NCBI GenBank assembly: GCA_020052975.1
Contig: JAGVOC010000294.1
Coordinates: 1-5,528 of the forward strand
Source: Desulfobacterales bacterium
GTDB lineage: Bacteria > Desulfobacterota > Desulfobacteria > Desulfobacterales > RPRI01
Reading direction: 5' to 3'
DNA length: 5,528 nt
Shown: positions 1-5,423 of the stretch, piece after piece
Numbering within the stretch: position 1 is the stretch's first letter
Layout of the letters: the number at the start of each line of letters is the position of its first letter
Position numbers and translations under genes: made by a program
The notes under the pieces: model-generated
Databases searched by the model: none
What the model saw: the letters and a program-made list of their open reading frames with translations, nothing else
What the model was told of the DNA's origin: nothing

Positions 1-52
1 ATAAAAACAACTAAAATCAACAACTTTCTTCAGCTTTCAAAGAACACTATCA

Positions 53-616
53 ATGTTTACGCGGGTTTCATGCCGCATTTTTCAGGATGAACTAAGTAGT
101 ACAATTGATAGGCAAAAAGAGCTGGCTATGATTGATCCTCTGACTCAGATAGCCAACAGGCGAGCTTTTGTAAAGTTATCCCGTATTGAAATAAAAAGGG
201 CTCGCAGATTTAAACACCCCCTGTCTGTTGCATATATAGATCTTGATAATTTCAAATATATAAATGATCATTTTGGCCACAGCGTAGGAGACAATCTGTT
301 AAGTTTAGTAGCTGAAACTATTAAGGATACCACCCGTGAAATAGATCTAACCGCCAGATTAGGAGGAGATGAATTTGTTATCCTGATGTCAGATACAGAA
401 GCCGAATCAGCATATTTAGTTGCAAATAAAATACAGAAAAAATTTTTACATCTTATGCAGGAGAATGAATGGCCCGTGACATGCAGTATAGGTCTCGTTA
501 CTTTCAATTGCTTACCCAACAGCCCTGATGATTTAATTAAAGAGGCAGATAAGGCAATGTATTCTGCCAAGCAAAACGGAAAGAACATGATTAAGCATAA
601 GATAGTAAAAAAGTAG
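53..616 (+). CDS. Diguanylate cyclase, GGDEF domain only (possibly N-terminally truncated)
   Basis: This 187-residue protein should condense two GTP into cyclic di-GMP as a homodimer in the cytoplasm. Seen in the sequence: DPLT at 28-31 followed by NRR 35-37, the metal/nucleotide segment DLDNFKYINDHFGHSVGD at 63-80, the signature GGDEF at 104-108, and the C-terminal ADKAMYSAKQNGKN at 165-178. An RxxD inhibitory site (REID, 95-98) lies exactly five residues before GGDEF, so product feedback inhibition should be intact. Family members normally carry an N-terminal sensor or membrane domain. Here only about 27 residues precede the catalytic domain, and they resemble the linker (DELSSTIDRQKEL) that usually joins it to a sensor. 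No convincing Shine-Dalgarno precedes the ATG at 53, and an in-frame stop lies at 2-4. The gene may therefore be a remnant of a longer one or genuinely short. Function of the domain is secure; the start is uncertain. Confidence 0.9.
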   Translation: MFTRVSCRIFQDELSSTIDRQKELAMIDPLTQIANRRAFVKLSRIEIKRARRFKHPLSVAYIDLDNFKYINDHFGHSVGDNLLSLVAETIKDTTREIDLTARLGGDEFVILMSDTEAESAYLVANKIQKKFLHLMQENEWPVTCSIGLVTFNCLPNSPDDLIKEADKAMYSAKQNGKNMIKHKIVKK

Positions 617-626
617 AAAGAATTTA

Positions 627-655
627 TTGCCAAACAGAGTTTGGTATACTAGACT
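627..655 (+). promoter_or_regulatory. Possible sigma70-type promoter with a dyad in its spacer, before the adenylate cyclase gene
   Basis: TTGCCA (627-632) and TAGACT (650-655) are separated by 17 bases, matching 5 of 6 and 4 of 6 of the sigma70 consensus. A start near 662 would leave a leader of about 13 bases. Inside the spacer is a perfect dyad, CCAAAC-aga-GTTTGG (630-644), which could be an operator. It could instead be a weak hairpin behind the diguanylate cyclase gene, because six T follow at 655-660, but the T run is ten bases from the stem, which is poor for an intrinsic terminator. Such matches are common by chance in AT-rich DNA. Confidence 0.3.
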
Positions 656-674
656 TTTTTATTTGCGGTATATA

Positions 675-1463
675 ATGAAAATAAAATCAGTATTGACTTT
701 ATATAAAGAAAATAACCTTGAGTTGGAATCAACGAGCAGCCTTATAGTGGATTATTTGAATTCTCTTGCTATCATTGAAGATGATAGTATACAAAAGAAA
801 CTTCTAAAAGAGGTAATTCAAAAATATGTTATTTTAGAGAAAAAGGTAGACTCTCTGCTAAAGAATACCCTGCCAGCAAAGGTTGCAGAAGATATAAAAT
901 ATGAAGGACAGTTTGCTCCCCGATTGTATAATTGTACTATATTATTTTCTGATTTTGTGGGCTTTACCCGTCTGGCTGAAAGAATTTCAGGTGAGGTATT
1001 AATAGGAATATTGGACAAACTCTTCTCTGACTTTGATGGTATAATAGCTCGTTTTAAAGGAACAAAAATAAAGACTATCGGTGATTCCTATATGGCTGTT
1101 TTTGGCGCTCCAGATGAATTTGAAGAACACGCTGTTATGGCGGTAAGAGCGGGGCTTGCCTTGCTAAAAGTTGTTGAAACATTTAACAGAGAAAGCGATG
1201 AAGAGTTTCAGATACGCATAGGCATTCATACAGGTAAAGTAATGGCAGGGGTAGTAGGGAAAGAACGGATGCAGTTTGACGTCTTTGGTGATAATGTAAA
1301 CGTCGCTTCACGATTTGAGTCCTCAGGAGAAAATGGAAAAATTAACATATCAGAGGAAACATACCTGCAAACTCGTGATTTTTTCAAATTCGAGGAAAGA
1401 GGGAAAATAGGCTTAAAGAACAAGGAAAGTATGAAGGCGTATTTTGTTATAAAAGAGCTATGA
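675..1463 (+). CDS. Class III adenylate cyclase, soluble
   Basis: This 262-residue protein is predicted to make cyclic AMP from ATP, working as a homodimer with two active sites at the interface. Residues 1-62 are helical without a recognisable sensor, followed by the usual lead-in LLKNTLPAKVAEDIK (61-75). The catalytic domain spans about 85-260. Visible catalytic residues are metal-binding D93 (FSDFVGFT) and D137 (KTIGDSYM), purine-specifying K133 and D202 (FDVFG), and N209 and R213 (NVNVASR) for transition-state binding. The Lys/Asp pair indicates ATP rather than GTP; guanylate cyclases usually have Glu/Cys there. No transmembrane segment, HAMP, PAS or GAF domain is seen. The ATG at 675 was chosen because it opens the recognisable helical region. 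A TTG at 627 would add 16 residues of no family resemblance, though neither start has a strong ribosome site. It follows the diguanylate cyclase gene by 58 bases. Confidence 0.93.
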   Translation: MKIKSVLTLYKENNLELESTSSLIVDYLNSLAIIEDDSIQKKLLKEVIQKYVILEKKVDSLLKNTLPAKVAEDIKYEGQFAPRLYNCTILFSDFVGFTRLAERISGEVLIGILDKLFSDFDGIIARFKGTKIKTIGDSYMAVFGAPDEFEEHAVMAVRAGLALLKVVETFNRESDEEFQIRIGIHTGKVMAGVVGKERMQFDVFGDNVNVASRFESSGENGKINISEETYLQTRDFFKFEERGKIGLKNKESMKAYFVIKEL

Positions 1464-1489
1464 TATAAGTTTATTACACACTTTAAATC

Positions 1490-1642
1490 TTGATGGACCA
1501 GTAAAAAGTCACAATTGGGATGGTAAAGTAAAAAGTTCCAGATGCAAGGCACGCAAATCCTGAGGAGTGAGGCTTATGGGTACCTTGCAACGACGGAGGA
1601 TGCAGTGCAACGCCGCAGATGAACTTTTTACGAAGCCGTCAA
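1490..1642. repeat. Palindromic MITE/REP-like repeat, copy 1
   Basis: The core (1528-1631) has perfect 11-base inverted ends, GTAAAAAGTTC (1528-1538) and GAACTTTTTAC (1621-1631), with an imperfect palindrome between them centred near 1579. Terminal sequence similar to TTGAcGG plus GTAAAAAGT occurs at 1490-1510 and again inverted at 1621-1642, so the element probably reaches 1490-1642. The GTAAAAAGTC/TTC motif is doubled on the left side, at 1501 and 1528, 27 bases apart. The same doubling with the same spacing is seen in the second copy near the window end. No transposase is encoded, so it would have to move in trans if at all. It sits in the leader of the ODP gene and could form a large hairpin in its transcript. 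The dyad and the second copy are seen directly; the MITE/REP label is inference. Confidence 0.8.
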
Positions 1643-1647
1643 ACCTT

Positions 1648-1653
1648 GAAGGA
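1648..1653 (+). promoter_or_regulatory. Ribosome binding site that fixes the ODP gene start
   Basis: GAAGGA lies 6 bases before the ATG at 1660 and just outside the right end of the repeat. It decides for 1660 over the upstream in-frame ATG at 1567, whose extra 31 codons lie almost wholly inside the repeat and match no part of the ODP fold. Confidence 0.75.
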
Positions 1654-1659
1654 AAACAA

Positions 1660-2469
1660 ATGAATAGTCATAAAAAATATGACAGACCTATCCAAATAGG
1701 AGAAGGCATTTATTGGGTTGGCTTCTATGAAGAGGAATCGAATCTGCATTGCAATCCGTATCTGATTGTTGAAGATGATAAAGCGGTTTTAATAGATAGT
1801 GGAAGCCGTCCGGATTTTGCTATAGTCTTGAGGAAGATTTTACAGGCAAGTGTAGACCCGAATCAAATTATTGGACTGATTTATCAACACTTTGATCCCG
1901 ATTTATGTGGATCAATGCCAAACATGATCGATATCTGTGAAAATAAAAACCTTAAAATCTTTTCGGAAATAGCCAATAATGTCTTTATAACCTATTATAT
2001 TGACAGAGAAAAACACCATCTACTAGATTCAATCGACAACCATGATTACAAGTTCACCTTTAATAACCGAACATTATTATTCATCAAGACCCCTTATTCT
2101 CACAGCCAGGGAAGCTTTGTCACATACGACGTAAAAACTAAAACTCTATTCACCAGTGATCTTTTCGGCAGTTTTTCGACAAAATGGGACCTTTTCCTTA
2201 AATTGGATAATGATTGTATAACCTGCGCTGATTATAATAATTGTAAAAACAAAAAGGATTATTGTCCTTTACCGGACATCCTTACATTTCACAGGAAATT
2301 GATGCCATGTGAAAAATCACTCAAGCACGCAATGAGTGAAATAAAAAACCTTGATATTAATATGATTGCGCCACAACACGGGAGTATATTGCCGAACAGG
2401 AGGGACGTTTACTTTTTAATACAGAAATTAGAATATCTTAAAGGGGTAGGGATCGATTCGATCCTTTAA
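1660..2469 (+). CDS. Flavodiiron-like ODP (metallo-beta-lactamase fold) diiron protein without flavodoxin domain
   Basis: This 269-residue protein has the fold of the diiron domain of flavodiiron proteins: N-terminal GEGIYWVGFY, the NPYLIVEDDKAVLIDSG strand pair (32-48), H77-x-D79-x-D81, H148 (PYSHSQGSF), D167 (FTSDLFGSFS) and H240 (APQHGSIL). The H148-x18-D167 spacing is that of flavodiiron proteins. Two differences stand out. The usual HxExDH motif reads HFDPDL, so Glu is replaced by Asp and the following His by Leu. The stretch between D167 and H240 is about 12 residues longer than usual and holds four cysteines, C186, C189, C195 and C202, a possible Fe-S or zinc site. With no flavodoxin or rubredoxin domain it lacks its own electron supply. 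Stand-alone ODP proteins are known as oxygen/iron sensors, for example the chemotaxis-linked ODP of Treponema denticola. A sensor or an oxidoreductase using an outside donor are both possible. The fold is secure; the role is not. Confidence 0.85.
   Translation: MNSHKKYDRPIQIGEGIYWVGFYEEESNLHCNPYLIVEDDKAVLIDSGSRPDFAIVLRKILQASVDPNQIIGLIYQHFDPDLCGSMPNMIDICENKNLKIFSEIANNVFITYYIDREKHHLLDSIDNHDYKFTFNNRTLLFIKTPYSHSQGSFVTYDVKTKTLFTSDLFGSFSTKWDLFLKLDNDCITCADYNNCKNKKDYCPLPDILTFHRKLMPCEKSLKHAMSEIKNLDINMIAPQHGSILPNRRDVYFLIQKLEYLKGVGIDSIL
2448..2466 (+). other. Short hairpin at the 3' end of the ODP gene
   Basis: GGATCG-att-CGATCC (2450-2464) is a perfect 6-bp stem with a 3-base loop, extendable by a G-T and an A-T pair to 2448-2466. 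It overlaps the last codons and is followed by only three T and then A, so it is not a good intrinsic terminator. It may affect transcript stability between the ODP gene and the next gene. Confidence 0.3.
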
Positions 2470-2504
2470 AAACCTTTAGCCAATCCACAGAAGAAGGTTT
2501 ACAG

Positions 2505-2511
2505 AAAGGAG
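2505..2511 (+). promoter_or_regulatory. Strong ribosome binding site of the ferritin-like gene
   Basis: AAAGGAG lies 9 bases before the ATG at 2521. It is among the best Shine-Dalgarno matches in the window and supports this start and active translation of the downstream gene. Confidence 0.75.
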
Positions 2512-2520
2512 ACAAATCAA

Positions 2521-3012
2521 ATGTTATCAAAAGAGTATGATCTGGTTTTAGCAAACTTAGCTAAAATCGAAGTTGGACTTTCAAAAATATATCAATGTTT
2601 ATCTGAATGCGATAATTTTACGGAACCGGTCAAGAAATTTTGGGAAGAAATAGCAAAAGAAGAACTAACGCATGCCAAAGTATTTAACGATATTCGATCA
2701 AAAGCCAGTATTGATAGCTCGTTTCAGGTTGATATTCTTATTGATAACAAGCAACTAAAACATTTTGTTAACAAGGTTAACAGCTTAGTGAAAGAAATAA
2801 ACAAAAAAGACTCAAATGAGTTAGAAATTTATAAAAAAGAATCAGAAGCCTATAAATTTGGTGCCTCTCTCGAAGGCGACCTCGATGAGTCCAACTTTCT
2901 CAGGAGAATCGAAGTCAATGATACCGAATTTGCCAAAAAGTTACAACAGATTGAGCATGCTACCAAAAAACACAGCATTATAATGATTAACTACTCCAGA
3001 GGCATAAAATAG
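2521..3012 (+). CDS. Ferritin/rubrerythrin-like four-helix protein
   Basis: This 163-residue, almost all-helical protein resembles the erythrin domain of the ferritin superfamily. It has two similar halves. The first has E17 followed seven residues later by Y24 and then an ExxH motif, E48-L-T-H51 (EELTHAKVF). The second has E118 followed seven residues later by F125 (SLEGDLDES) and then E145, where the expected ExxH His is T148 (IEHAT); H146 and H151 lie nearby. The first iron site therefore looks complete and the second altered. There is no C-terminal rubredoxin domain and no CxxC pair, so it is not a full rubrerythrin. Relatives reduce peroxide, store iron or carry diiron chemistry in the cytoplasm. 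It follows the ODP gene by 51 bases with no strong terminator between, so co-expression is likely. The precise family is not recognised; the superfamily call is moderately firm. Confidence 0.7.
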   Translation: MLSKEYDLVLANLAKIEVGLSKIYQCLSECDNFTEPVKKFWEEIAKEELTHAKVFNDIRSKASIDSSFQVDILIDNKQLKHFVNKVNSLVKEINKKDSNELEIYKKESEAYKFGASLEGDLDESNFLRRIEVNDTEFAKKLQQIEHATKKHSIIMINYSRGIK

Positions 3013-3035
3013 AAAAAATCGAAATGGGAGTAGAC

Positions 3036-3059
3036 ATTGGGCTATAGCAATTGTTTTTT
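3036..3059 (+). terminator. Weak terminator-like hairpin after the ferritin-like gene
   Basis: ATT..GC-tata-GC.AAT (3036-3051) can form an interrupted 5-bp stem followed by a T run at 3054-3059. The stem is short and bulged, so termination would be partial at best. It falls where GC content changes between the diiron pair and the MoxR/VWA pair, which makes a transcript boundary here plausible. Confidence 0.25.
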
Positions 3060-3066
3060 AAGGAAA

Positions 3067-3086
3067 AGGGGCGAAGAAAAGCCCCT
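3067..3086 (+). promoter_or_regulatory. GC-rich leader hairpin in front of the MoxR gene
   Basis: AGGGGC (3067-3072) and GCCCCT (3081-3086) form a perfect 6-bp stem around an 8-base, purine-rich loop. No T run follows; instead the ribosome site starts 5 bases later. It could modulate translation or mark the 5' end of a processed transcript. No known riboswitch or RNA family is recognised. Confidence 0.3.
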
Positions 3087-3090
3087 CGTG

Positions 3091-3098
3091 GGAAAGGA
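3091..3098 (+). promoter_or_regulatory. Ribosome binding site of the MoxR gene
   Basis: GGAAAGGA ends 5 bases before the ATG at 3104 and supports that start. The resulting protein begins with a normal MoxR N-terminal helix (SIENVQQGL). Confidence 0.65.
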
Positions 3099-3103
3099 TT
3101 CTG

Positions 3104-4054
3104 ATGAATTTGCTCCATGATAAAAAATTTGCCTCTATTGAAAACGTTCAGCAGGGTCTTAAAAATGCAGAGTACATTTGCAGCAAAAAGATTGCTACCA
3201 CCGTATATCTTGCGTATCACTTAGAGAAACCTATCCTTGTGGAGGGGCCGGCCGGTGTCGGCAAAACCGAGCTGGCTAAAACTGCGGCAGCCTTTCTTGG
3301 CGTGTCTTTAATCCGTATGCAATGCTATGAAGGGCTTGATGAATCAAAGGCGCTCTACGAGTGGAAATATGGAAAGCAGTTACTTTACACCCAGATGCTG
3401 AAGGACAAACTGAATGATGTTTTAAAGGGGGCAAAGGGGCTTTCAGCATCCATTGATAAGCTCCATCAATACAATGACATCTTCTTTTCCCGCTCCTTCC
3501 TGGAACCAAGACCGCTATTGAAGGCGCTCCAACAAAAAGACGGGGCTGTGCTGCTGATAGATGAAATTGACAAATCAGACAACGAGTTCGAGGCCTTTTT
3601 GCTGGAAATTCTTTCAGACTTTCAGGTATCCGTTCCGGAGATCGATACCATCCGTGCAGAAACCAAGCCATTTGTGTTCCTGACAAGCAATAATACCAGA
3701 GAATTGAGCGAGGCGCTGAAACGCCGCTGTCTACACCTCTTTATCCCCCTTCCTGACCCTGAACTCGAAAGGGAGATCATCCGTATTAGGGTGCCGGGCA
3801 TTTCAGAAAAGCTTAGGATCCAGCTGGTTTCCTTTATCCAACATCTGAGAGAACTGGATCTAAAGAAAATTCCTTCTATAAGCGAAACCATTGATTGGGC
3901 TAGAGTATTGCTGCTTCTTCATGCAGATAAGCTGAGTGCTGACCTGATTAGCGAAACCCTCCATATCATCTTGAAATTTGAAGGGGATATTAAGATAGCT
4001 GAAGAACATCTCTATGAGATGACCAGGAAAGCTATAAAAGAGGCTGCAATCTGA
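3104..4054 (+). CDS. MoxR-family AAA+ ATPase (CoxD-like)
   Basis: This 316-residue protein is a complete AAA+ ATPase of the MoxR family. Seen: Walker A GPAGVGKTE (48-56), the MoxR-typical RMQCYEGLDESKALYEW (71-87), Walker B VLLIDEIDK (149-157, with D153 and E154), sensor 1 FLTSNN (192-197), the arginine pair R207/R208 in LKRRC, then HLFIPLPDPELE and a C-terminal lid helical domain to 316. MoxR ATPases form rings and work with a VWA-domain partner to remodel or mature another protein; CoxD does this for the Mo-Cu site of CO dehydrogenase. The partner is the next gene, 4 bases downstream. No dehydrogenase subunit lies in the window, so the client is unknown. The GC content and codon use are visibly higher than in the diiron genes upstream. 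The family call is firm; the CoxD-like label rests on the CoxE-type partner. Confidence 0.93.
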   Translation: MNLLHDKKFASIENVQQGLKNAEYICSKKIATTVYLAYHLEKPILVEGPAGVGKTELAKTAAAFLGVSLIRMQCYEGLDESKALYEWKYGKQLLYTQMLKDKLNDVLKGAKGLSASIDKLHQYNDIFFSRSFLEPRPLLKALQQKDGAVLLIDEIDKSDNEFEAFLLEILSDFQVSVPEIDTIRAETKPFVFLTSNNTRELSEALKRRCLHLFIPLPDPELEREIIRIRVPGISEKLRIQLVSFIQHLRELDLKKIPSISETIDWARVLLLLHADKLSADLISETLHIILKFEGDIKIAEEHLYEMTRKAIKEAAI

Positions 4055-4058
4055 GAAA

Positions 4059-5405
4059 ATGGAACAAATTCTCAAGGATTTTATCTCGGCACTTCGCAGT
4101 TCCGGGGCGAGGATATCGATACCAGAGACTATTGATGCCATGAATACCGTGAAGCTGACAGGTTATCATGACAGGGAAGTTTTTAAAGACTCTCTATCTG
4201 CTGTCCTGGCAAAATCCTTTCACGAAAAGGAAATCTTTGAGGAGTGCTTTTATAAATTCTTTTCCTTTGACACCTTTCCAGAAAACACAGGCGATTGCCC
4301 AGAGAGCCTTGCCCCAGAGATCATGGAAGAGATTTCTCCCCTTTCTCAGATGATCCTCTCCGGCAATCTTGGAGGGCTTGCTGCTTCAATAAGAGAGGCG
4401 GCACAGGAAGTACATATCACAGGGATACGGTTTTTTACACAGAAAGGCCTCTACATCCATAGAATTCTACGTCATATGGGAATGGACAAACTGAAGCTAG
4501 ATGTGAAACATCTTTTTCAGCAGGATACTTTTTATTCCAAACAGATGGCTGAGGAACTGGAGAAGGGCAAAGACTACCTCTTTGAAAACGTAAAAGACTT
4601 TGTAGAGCAGCAATTTGCCTTGTTTTCCCCTTCGGTAACAGAGAACTTGCTTGAAGATTACCTGAAAAGTATCAAGCTATCCAATTTAGAGCAGCGAGAT
4701 TTTCACCGTATGCATTCCATTATCCAGAAGATGGTGAAACGTCTTAACGACCTGCATTCAAGAAGAAGGAAAACCTCCAAAAGAGGCCAGCTTGATTTCA
4801 GGAAAACCCTAAGGAACAACATCAGTTATCAAGGCCTTCTTTTTGATATTCAGTGGAAAAAGAAGAAGGTCGACCGCCCGGATATTGTCGCGATATGTGA
4901 TGTCAGTCGTTCTGTTGAAACCGTGGCAAGGTTTTTATTGTTGTTTTTATACAGCCTGAATAAATCACTAGCCAGGATACGGACATTTATTTTCTGCTCT
5001 AATCTTATAGAGGTAACCCATATTTTTGATGAATATCCTGTTGAAGAGGCGCTGGTAAAGCTACAAAGCGGCATAGGTCTGGGTATCCTACTCGGTCGGA
5101 CAGATTATGGGCAGGCATTTCGTGATTTTGAGGAAAGCCGGTTTCACCTAATCACCAAGAAGACAACGATACTCATACTAGGGGATGCACGGAATAATTA
5201 CGGCGACTCTCAAACCGGCATCCTGAAATCGATGCATGAAAGGGGCAAGAGGCTTATCTGGCTAAACTCCGAGCCACGGTCGTTCTGGGGTATAGGCGAT
5301 TCAGAGATGAAGAAATACCTCCCCTACTGCCATCTTGCCAGAGAATGCAATACAGTGCATCACCTGGAAAGAGTGGTGGATTCCCTTTTGTCACTGGAAT
5401 CGTAA
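4059..5405 (+). CDS. CoxE-type VWA-domain protein, partner of the MoxR ATPase
   Basis: This 448-residue cytoplasmic protein has a helical N-terminal half (about 1-230), a basic linker (HSRRRKTSKRGQLDFRKTLRNN, 233-254) and a C-terminal VWA domain (about 275-445). The metal-ion-dependent adhesion site is complete: D281-x-S283-x-S285 (DVSRS), T348 in GRTDYGQAF, and D376 in LILGDARNN. The order of domains, the DFRKTLRNN segment before the VWA domain and the ending LIWLNSEPRSFWGIGDSEM fit the CoxE family. By family precedent it serves as the substrate or metal-site adaptor of the MoxR ATPase, assisting cofactor insertion into a client enzyme. The ATG at 4059 starts 4 bases after the ATPase stop with only a weak ribosome site, so translational coupling is likely. 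No signal peptide or transmembrane segment is seen, unlike surface VWA proteins. RavA/ViaA-like roles are a less likely alternative. Confidence 0.88.
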   Translation: MEQILKDFISALRSSGARISIPETIDAMNTVKLTGYHDREVFKDSLSAVLAKSFHEKEIFEECFYKFFSFDTFPENTGDCPESLAPEIMEEISPLSQMILSGNLGGLAASIREAAQEVHITGIRFFTQKGLYIHRILRHMGMDKLKLDVKHLFQQDTFYSKQMAEELEKGKDYLFENVKDFVEQQFALFSPSVTENLLEDYLKSIKLSNLEQRDFHRMHSIIQKMVKRLNDLHSRRRKTSKRGQLDFRKTLRNNISYQGLLFDIQWKKKKVDRPDIVAICDVSRSVETVARFLLLFLYSLNKSLARIRTFIFCSNLIEVTHIFDEYPVEEALVKLQSGIGLGILLGRTDYGQAFRDFEESRFHLITKKTTILILGDARNNYGDSQTGILKSMHERGKRLIWLNSEPRSFWGIGDSEMKKYLPYCHLARECNTVHHLERVVDSLLSLES

Positions 5406-5423
5406 ACGCAGATTGAAAGGAAG

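Noticed and set aside
1..90. Open frame from the window edge to a stop at 88-90 as the tail of an upstream gene
   Set aside because: Only 29 codons with no recognisable family feature. It overlaps the better-supported diguanylate cyclase start, so it is not reported as a gene.
268..633. Reverse-strand reading frame opposite the diguanylate cyclase
   Set aside because: It lies antisense to conserved GGDEF coding sequence, has no recognisable domain and no ribosome site. The same holds for reverse frames at 818-1018, 1226-1552, 2987-3220, 3276-3891, 3860-4141 and 4850-5074.
627..674. TTG at 627 as the start of the adenylate cyclase
   Set aside because: It adds 16 residues without family resemblance and would place the start inside a candidate promoter. 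The ATG at 675 fits the domain layout better, although its ribosome site is also poor.
1490..1642. CRISPR array or tRNA-like structure in the repeat region
   Set aside because: There are only two similar short motifs with no regular spacer series, and no cloverleaf or anticodon arm. The arrangement is a terminal inverted repeat around a palindrome.
1660..2469. Beta-lactamase or glyoxalase function for the metallo-beta-lactamase-fold protein
   Set aside because: The HxHxDH zinc motif of those enzymes is missing. The HxDxD, H148-x18-D167 and H240 pattern matches the diiron ODP branch instead.
2448..2476. Intrinsic terminator after the ODP gene
   Set aside because: The hairpin is good but is followed by three T and then an A run. 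The following gene is close and has a strong ribosome site, so read-through is more likely.
4168..4353. Second forward frame of 61 codons inside the VWA gene
   Set aside because: It is fully contained in the CoxE-type coding sequence in another frame and has no recognisable motif.
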